Positions 19,583 through 26,359 of a DNA stretch of 26,359 bases are shown here, piece by piece (the first letter of the stretch is position 1; each line of letters opens with the position of its first letter). The stretch is from positions 1-26,359 of the forward strand of contig JADNRY010000789.1 of NCBI GenBank assembly GCA_015501585.1, read 5' to 3'. The notes below the pieces were generated by a model, which was not told where the DNA came from, searched no databases, and saw nothing but the letters and a program-made list of their open reading frames with translations. The DNA comes from Rhodocollybia butyracea. Its lineage: Eukaryota; Basidiomycota; Agaricomycetes; Agaricales; Omphalotaceae. The translations under genes and the position numbers were made by a program.

Positions 19583-22500
19583 ATGCGTTCTGAAGCTGAT
19601 GGAAAAGAGGCTGACCGTCCGACGAAGATTCGGAAAAAGAATGATAAACGATCTGCAAAGGTATGCTTTCTTTCCCTTATATTTTCAGATATGGTTTAGT
19701 CATAATTTTTCTAGCTCATCGCAGAAGAAGACTCTGCCAGTCGAGCTCCGGGTACTCCTTCCCCCGCCGTAGAACCTGATCCTCCTATTACGCTGCCGAC
19801 AAATTGGGAAGAAGAGGACAATGGTCTTTCTGCTGCTATATTAGCCAGGGATTACGAGTTAGTCTGCGACTTGTACGATCGCTACGTGAAATCTTTCGAC
19901 AAAGACTCCCCAACGCTCTATAAGATTCTTAAATTGTTCGATCGTGAGGCCCATGTCTTACTTCGACGATTGCCAAACCCGCCTGCCATAGACGATGATG
20001 ACAAGGAGCTGAGTCCCTCTGCTTCGCAGGCTATCATTGACTTCGACGAAGAAGCTTTCCTGGGCATTATGATCCATACCGCTTACTTACTTCGGACTCT
20101 TCTCACTGGCATGTTGCCAGAAACATGTGTGTGTACACCGAGCGGTTCGGGAAGGATGAGATTCCATTTGATCAGTGGGTAAACGAGTACAGGGTCGAGC
20201 AAGAGAAGTCTGTCGAGGAAAAGAGGCTCAACAGTAATTTCGCCTGATCCATACCGCTTACTTACTTCGGACTCTTCTCACTGGCATGTTGCCAGAAACA
20301 TGTGTGTGGTACACCGAGCGGTTCGGGAAGGATGAGATTCCATTTGATCAGTGGGTAAACGAGTACAGGGTCGAGCAAGAGAAGTCTGTCGAGGAAAAGA
20401 GGCTCAACAATAATTTCGCCAAGAACAGTAGTGTAGGGAAGTCTGACGCAGTCGATGAAGATTCTTCTCCCGCCATGGCAATGCAAGACAAGCAGACAGC
20501 TGAAGCCTGTGACGCATATGTGACGCAGCCGGAGGCATCTTTGCCGGCCCATTTTGTTACTCAAGGGAACACAGTCCGCTTGGTGGACTACCCTAGCTCG
20601 GAGTGCAACGACGAGGCACCGCCGGTTAGTTCACGCAGCATTCGAGCTGCCAAGCTCCACGCTCTGGCCGCTACAAAATCAGCTGGTCCTCCGGCGCAAG
20701 AACGTTCTCCAGAGCGACTGCAATTGAACTATAGTCTACGCGGCCGCCGCCTTTCTGAAAGGGTGGCTGTTGAGGCAGCCCAAATCGACACAGAAGACAG
20801 TCTTGATGATGAGGATTACATCGACGGCAATGTCAACGGCAAGGACAACGTCGGCGACGGTGACAACAGCGACAACGACAGCGCCAACGCCAGTAACGAC
20901 GAAGAAGAGATTCAGGAGAAGCATCGAAAACGTCGACGGAGGACAAAGGGGAAAGCACTAACCCCCGACGCTCCGGAGGACAGGGAAGAATTAAATGGAA
21001 CTCATGGCGGTCGGGGTCCTCTACCTCGAGAAGCAAAGGCTCGTCTGGATGCGCTAATGGCAAAGCTAGAGGAGGATGTCGACGCCATTGCTCAGGAATT
21101 TGGCAAACCACCAGAAATGTGTTTCAAATACATTGATGGCGGGGATGGGTCTCCGACGCGTTCAGTGACCTACTGGAACATCTGGCAACAGTGGTATGGT
21201 GTTCACGGTCAACAAAAGAAGCCCCAGAACAGTACGTGATTTCTTTTGATGCAATCTCTGTTGCTCATTTCTCTCAGTGCCGGTTTCTGAATGGACTGGA
21301 GTGGTTCGTAATGAATTGGAGACCTTCCTCCACTCCAAGCTATCGGACAAAGATTTCGATAAACCGGAAGCGCGTGAGCGGGCTCTGGAAGAACAAACCA
21401 ACTGGTTTTGGGAGCATCACGACGCGCTCATTGGCGAGACTATTGCTAGAGGAAAGGGTAACGGGATGGTTACCAAGATTCTCTGGCCAATCGTACAAAT
21501 GGTGAGCGCTTTATTTTTGTGTTTATTGTTGTTCTGACATGTACATCTAGGCAAATCGTGTCTATCGCGAGACCGGATTTCATATCGGTGGTTACGCCTG
21601 GCATCCAGACGCCGGATCTCACATCTTTGTTGGGACCCAGACTCTCCAGAAGGTCAAAGCTACTAAGAGCACACAGATGTTAAGTCAAGTGGATGATATC
21701 GGTCTACAGATCGCGTATGTTTGTTTCGTCTTCTCTAGTCCCTAATTCTCATTAGTTTCTATTATTAGAGTTGCAAAACTGGTTGAGCGCAAAGTGGATT
21801 CCGAACTCGCGGAGCTCTATCGTCACTGCATTGCGAAGAAGGAACCCAGAGATCGCCACCGTTCTATGATACCACGCATCTTCACCTATGATCTTAGTAC
21901 GCTGTCTCATTGCTACTGAAACTGAATCTAAATGTGGTTTTAGATCGTATTTTCGAGGAGGGTGATGTCCCAAAGCTGAACTTCGCAAATTTTGTGGAGT
22001 CGGCGTGGAAACATCAAGTTCGTGTGACGAACTGGCCAGCCGGTGTAGCGTTCTTGCACGTTGGTGTTAGGACAAAGAAGGGGTTTGTGACCGGTGTCTC
22101 TGCGCTCAACAAATACAAGGCCAGTGACTTGACGAAGATATGTGGACCGCGTATGGAGCAAATACAACAGGCTGTCAACGGCAAGGAAGTCGATGAAGAT
22201 CTTCATTACTTTGAGATTGAACGTTGGACTGATGGTATGTGTTCGTGTTTATTGTTCTTTTGATTCATACTGAAACATTTTTCAGAGGAGAGAGCATTGT
22301 CAAAAGACCAGTGGTCCACAATTCCGGTAGTTTCTGATACTGCGAACAACACTGTTGTCTCGGTAGCCCACTCGTTGTTATATCGTATGTTTGTAGCTGA
22401 TGTAGATAAGGAAGGAGGCATTACAAAAGATACCGTTGTGTCTCTCTTCGCCGATGACTCTGATGATGATGATCTGCCGGGTGGCCGCATTGATTCCCGC

Positions 22501-22584
22501 CTGTCTCGTGAGAGCAGTGAGCGGGGTCGATCTGCACTTGCGGAACCTCTGAAGAGTCGCGCTGGGCGGCCAGTTGTTGTTTAA
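19583..22584 (+). pseudogene. Seven-exon uncharacterised nuclear-type protein, broken by a tandem duplication
   Basis: Exons by splice signals: 19583-19660, 19715-21231, 21278-21501, 21551-21714, 21769-21896, 21944-22234 and 22286-22584 (TAA). All introns are 46-54 nt and all phases agree apart from the lesion. The N-terminus is basic (RPTKIRKKNDKRSAK), followed by an acidic, proline-containing region, a long disordered Asp/Asn/Ser run, a nuclear-localisation-like KHRKRRRRTKGK, and a conserved-looking block beginning PREAKARLDALMAKLEEDVD, then SVTYWNIWQQWYGVHG. Exon 2 contains a 175-nt tandem duplication (20071-20420). Because 175 is not a multiple of three and copy 1 lacks a G, the frame stops at 20180-20182 and resumes only in copy 2. 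From memory, similar proteins are frequent uncharacterised genes in Agaricomycetes and seem linked to repeats. No enzymatic motif seen. Confidence 0.65.
20071..20420 (+). repeat. 175-bp exact tandem duplication in exon 2
   Basis: Copy 1 (20071-20245) and copy 2 (20246-20420) both start GATCCATACCGCTTACTTAC. They differ by a missing G in copy 1 (GTGTGTACACC against GTGTGTGGTACACC), AACAGTAAT against AACAATAAT, and a T at the junction. Near-identity means a recent event or an assembly artefact. Confidence 0.9.
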
Positions 22585-22727
22585 AAATATCTGCCTGTTT
22601 GTATTATAGCTATATGTATTTTGGTACTGAATAGGATGTGTTTCATTCACGTCCCAGTAATTCATGGGCGTTAAAAATTGAACTTGGGTGTCAAGTCTTG
22701 CAACAGCAAGTTCAGTGTCTGGTATTC
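22585..22727. other. 3' flank of the right-hand gene
   Basis: AT-rich after the TAA, with AATAGG and TATATGTATT words compatible with fungal 3' processing. Nothing else distinct. Confidence 0.3.
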
Positions 22728-22862
22728 CCGAGTCTGGTAATGCCGAGTCTGGTAATGCCGAGTCTGGTAATACCGACTCTGGTAATACCGACTCTGGTAA
22801 TACCGACTCTGGTAATACCGACTCTGGTAATACCGGCTCCAGTAATACCGACTCTGGTAATA
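22728..22862. repeat. 15-bp minisatellite, nine units
   Basis: Nine head-to-tail units of CCGASTCTGGTAATR: three CCGAGTCTGGTAATR, then CCGACTCTGGTAATA units with one variant, CCGGCTCCAGTAATA. The period is a multiple of three, so frames stay open across it (SGNTD or LVIPT repeats), but no flanking coding sequence was recognised. Confidence 0.95.
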
Positions 22863-23745
22863 CCAGTGTAGGAGTTGCTTTGAGCTACCAATGGAAAGAT
22901 ATTATGAACATTCTTGTATTCTTTACCTTACTTAGTATTCTTTATCTTTGAATTTGTAATTTAACTTAGTATCAAAGAGGAGTTATGAATATTTTAAATA
23001 AGAGGGAGTTCTTGTTAGAACAGCTCAGCTGTGGTGCATTCAATTTCACTCCCAGGGCATTCCATTTTCATTACTTGTTGGTGTTTGTGAGGACAAGTAT
23101 CCATCCAGTGACCTTGCTCCAAGATTTTTCTGTCTCTGTCTTGATTATTGCAACCCTGTAAGCACAATAGAAATGCAGCAGTATGTGTTATAATCAGTCA
23201 GTTCCTCCCATAAATAGAGTGGTATCTCTCATTGGCAGTGGTTGAACGGTGAGTGTACAAATCCCCACTTGCATGGTATCAAAGTATCAAAGAGTGAGAC
23301 TTGTGAGGGAGGCTCCAGGAGGACCAGAAAAAAATGGACCTGGTAGTACCAAGTCTGTAATGAAGGCAGTGTTATCTCAGAAGTAAAGAGTCTAACCTGG
23401 GTCTAAGTGTGAGCCTACTGCATAGTATGATACAGGAGGTGACTAGTGGGGCAGGCGCTGGGGCAAGAACAGGGGTTTTGAAAATTAGAGTTGGTATTAC
23501 CAACTTGGTAATACCAGACCAGGACCCCAGACACTTGAACTTTGGGAATACCAGACCTGGCACTACCAGACACTGGTAATGCCGGATTGGTAATACCAGG
23601 GTTGGTAAATGCCGGGTACTGGCTGCCCCTGGGGGTCAACTTTTGGTGAATAGTTGGCCCTAACTAGGGACAAAGTAAGGGGTGACTGAAGTGGGGAAAT
23701 GTCCCTCAATGTGGCCTGGAATATTGTTACTCCCTGATAATACTA
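22863..23745. repeat. Non-coding spacer with dispersed GGTAATACCAG words
   Basis: No gene seen. Around 23490-23620 the half-palindromic word GGTAATACC/GGTAATGCC recurs at least five times, along with ACCAGACCTGG and ACCAGACACTGG, at irregular spacing and in both orientations. This looks like a scrambled relative of the 22728 minisatellite. Confidence 0.5.
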
Positions 23746-24890
23746 TTGAAGAAACGCGGCATCAACTCTGCTGCTCGCTTATCTACCCAGACGAGGACGG
23801 GAAGAACCATTGTAATCTGGATCGCAACACCACCAGCCCCTAGAACGCCCGTGGTCCGTGACGCTTCGCCCGACATTCTCTTTATTCTCACGGACTATAA
23901 AGTCGAGGGTGCTGTTGTCAAATCGGGTCCGGCTCTTATGCGCGTCACTGCCAAAAGCAACCCAACCCGCTATGTCCGTAGCTCATTCACAGCCGCACTG
24001 GAAATGCCTATTGCTACGAGGGAATGGGAGGAAGTGGATGCCCAGGGTACGTTTCCTTCAATGAGAGCGAGTCAGCACGGCGAGCCTAGTCCCGGGGTTC
24101 TCGCCGTTAGTAACAAGCATGTCTTCTGCATAGATACGAACGTGGACTACTAGTTCATATGCACTGGCGCGCCTCACCAACGGTTCCAGTCTGGATTCCA
24201 TCGATTCTAGCTTCTTAATCCCTTCGTCGCCAAGAGCGTCGCTGAGGCCGTCCGCTTGGCTATAGAAATTGCGCAATTGGAAGCGAAGCCGAGGAGCGAG
24301 AACCGGGAGTAGGCGGAGGAGGACGGGAATGCCTTGGGATTAAGGAAGATCAGTTGAAGAAGGCGTTTTTCAAGGGGTCAATACTCAATGGAACGATATT
24401 GCGCGCGGAACTATCGTCGTCGACTGGGCACCTAGCACTTCCATCGACGTCGACGATCGCCATTACACTCGGGACATCGCCACGGTCGAGCTTGATTCGT
24501 AGAAGTTCAAGGATAGCTTCCAGGGTAATACGTCGATCTTGGTGCGTTTTCTCTCATGCATATCTATTTCGTTTAATAAAATAACCTTCAGGGAAAACAA
24601 ATTTACCTCACACGAACTCAACTAACACTTCCAATCACTCCGGAATCAAGTCCTCCAATCGTCTGCTTAGGATCCAGGGTACTCTTATGTGCGAGTTCCT
24701 AGCTTCTCCCGACTGTTACGACGAGATGTGGATCCCATTTACATCGTCGGGAAGGACGACAGCACCACTGACTTTGCGGCGGGACGCTATTTCAGACTGG
24801 AGGCTTATCTTTGCAAAGGTGACTCGGCACGTATGGCACTCCTGCGTGGTGTCCATCGAGTAACTCAAAGGCCATTATCCCCATGCTGAT
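23746..24890 (+). pseudogene. Degenerate multi-exon gene of unknown function
   Basis: Three plus-strand stretches look like parts of one protein. First, 23746-24046, whose second half reads ILFILTDYKVEGAVVKSGPA and RYVRSSFTAALEMPIATREW. Second, about 24372-24530, reading TQWNDIARGTIVVDWAP and VDDRHYTRDIATVELDS followed by an in-frame TAG and then KFKDSFQGNTSILVR. Third, about 24680-24890, reading YIVGKDDSTTDFAAGRYFRL and ending at TGA 24888-24890. GTACGT, GTGCGT and CTTCAG splice-like sites separate them. Frames change between pieces in ways that the introns do not fully explain. The middle region, 24058-24276, is also open on the minus strand. I recognise no domain. Confidence 0.4.
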
Positions 24891-26359
24891 TTCGATCTCA
24901 TGACCTTCTACGGCTGAACGCTAACACTACTGTTGCAAGCATGATGGGTCCGTTCTTTCGAATCAGCGTTGTTGAGTTATACCATATACGCCCATTATCG
25001 ACACAGAAATATTCCATTGTGCAAACGTTATCCTTAAGTAATGTAGAAAAATAGATGTTTGATCGCAGGTGAACGCCCACTGGAGCTGGAAGGAGTTACA
25101 GCCCAATGGGAATGAATACTCAGTAGATATTTGAATGACCATCAATTGTTCTATTAAGCACGATAGCCAGCACTTTCATCAGTCAAATCCATACCTATTC
25201 AAGTCAAAGTGAATGATTCTACACATCGAGTGGCCTGTCTACGGGTTCTGTGAGTATTTGTGCAGAGGTTTACCGGTGCAAGATTGGCGAGAACCGCCTC
25301 GGAAGTGAGTAAGGAGAGGGTTTCTCTTTTTTTGGATCGGCTGTGGACACTTGGGTTGTGGTACTGATCAGCGAAGGTGCCTATTCTACTGTCCTAGGGC
25401 CATTAGCATTTGACGTAACCGCTCACTGCAGTGGATTGCCTCCATCAAAGCTTGTGTATCATGTCTACCTTCTCTGAACTAGTTCTATGCATCAATGCTG
25501 GATCTCGGATTAAAGGTGAACCTACAATCGGAGATTTATATCATGAGTCGTTGATTCGTTGATTCGTTAGGAAGAATTATGGTTGGGGTAGCTGTGGCTC
25601 TAATGTCAGAGGAATGAAAGAGAGTGAGTCGGACTGCAATTAGTAATTACATTAGATTAGATACTGTATACTCCTGCAGGACAGCGTGTTATATAGATCG
25701 GTTATAGAACACTGGTTTTTGCCAGATCTTCCTCCTAGTCTTCGGCCCTCTTAGGAGGCACCTGCAACTCTAACCACTTCAACACCAGGAAATGCAGACC
25801 CAGAACAATGTCTTCAAATGACGGAAAAGCTGGAAGTATGTCATTCAACAGTGGGAGAAAAATTAAAATACTACCTGCCGCACAACTTTGGCTTCGCACC
25901 ACACCGTACAACCATTTATCTATCAAGATTGGTTGTGAGATGAAGGGAATCATCCAAACGGATAGGGGTACAGAGATCAACGGGCATGAGCAAGTGATGA
26001 CTTGCAAAAGTGATCCCCGCGGAGACATTCAGATCAGAGACAAAGCAAGAGCTGGGACTGTCTCATATGACTAGAGTTGAGTTCTTAGCTTTATCTCCTA
26101 GTCTGTGAATTAAGTTCCTTAATTCTCCTTACTGTTGCCAAGACTGTTGCAAAGGTCATTGTAAAAAGTAGGGAAGAAGTGCGTGGTTAAGAAAGATCTG
26201 ACTACAGTTGAATGCCTCGGAGTTGGCTCGGAGTGTGCGCATCAGTTCTCAGCGTACTTTCAGTGATGTAGTTTCTTTAGTATAATCAAACTTTGGAGAA
26301 ATGAATCATACCCGATCACAATTGTGCTGATGATGTGCTCTCCTGTCCTTCCTGAGAGC
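24891..26359. other. No confident gene
   Basis: Mostly AT-rich and non-coding. A minus-strand frame at 25735-26028 has an intron-like GTAGTA...CTTCCAG inside it and could be an exon pair, but its hydrophobic composition and lack of partners make it weak. A short run of GTTGATTC (about 25551-25567) is the only local repeat noticed. Confidence 0.4.

Noticed and set aside
1..26359. CRISPR array, bacterial operon or rRNA/tRNA genes
   Set aside because: The repeats are contiguous minisatellites without spacers, genes are intron-rich and eukaryotic, and no cloverleaf or rRNA signature was found by eye.

Overview
The window looks like a repeat-rich stretch of a basidiomycete (Agaricomycete-type) nuclear genome. 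The support is short introns (46-73 nt) with GTRNGT donors and CTAAC/CTGAC-like branch sites, an integrase-like gene and two uncharacterised protein types that I associate from memory with mushroom-forming fungi, and a Ty3/Gypsy-style LTR element whose polypurine tract reads AAGAGGGGGATAC. No rRNA or tRNA gene was seen, and no gene in the window is plainly an ordinary housekeeping gene.

Layout: 1-279, 3' end of a spliced gene entering from the left. 280-2788, mostly non-coding with weak coding relics. 2789-3112, a 25-bp minisatellite. 3366-4809 (-), a multi-exon gene of unknown function with two in-frame TGA codons and a frame change. 5172-7407 (+), an rve-type DDE integrase gene broken by an approximately 224-nt insertion and two frameshifts. 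7408-8998, nothing firm apart from a hairpin. 8999-9306 (-), an exon-like fragment. 9684-13850, a complete LTR pair (850 and 849 bp) around a mostly non-coding interior with one Gag-like zinc-knuckle ORF, lying on the minus strand: a non-autonomous, LARD-like retrotransposon. 13851-14176 (-), the 5' end of a gene that stops at the LTR. 14319-19209, two inverted arms of about 1 kb around one five-exon gene (15477-17618, -). 19583-22584 (+), a seven-exon gene divergent from it and broken by a 175-bp tandem duplication. 22728-23620, a 15-bp minisatellite and scattered relatives. 23746-24890 (+), a degenerate gene. 24891-26359, nothing firm.

The most interesting structure is 14.3-19.2 kb. Two complex inverted arms, each with internal tandem duplications and splice-site-like signals, enclose a single gene of about 645 codons that I cannot assign to a known transposase. 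About 25 copies of a short word (CRACRCARGG) stud the arms and the gene's upstream region. All copies read on the + strand from 14.4 to 17.9 kb and all on the - strand from 18.06 to 19.1 kb. This is the architecture expected of a DNA transposon with subterminal protein-binding repeats, so the enclosed gene, perhaps with the divergent neighbour, is a candidate for an undescribed mobile-element system.

Decay is widespread. Six of the seven LTR-to-LTR substitutions I noticed are CpG/TpG-type transitions, and several in-frame stops are compatible with C-to-T changes, which suggests cytosine-methylation-driven mutation of repeats. All exon models are hand-read from splice signals and frame continuity; no homology search or transcript data were available.
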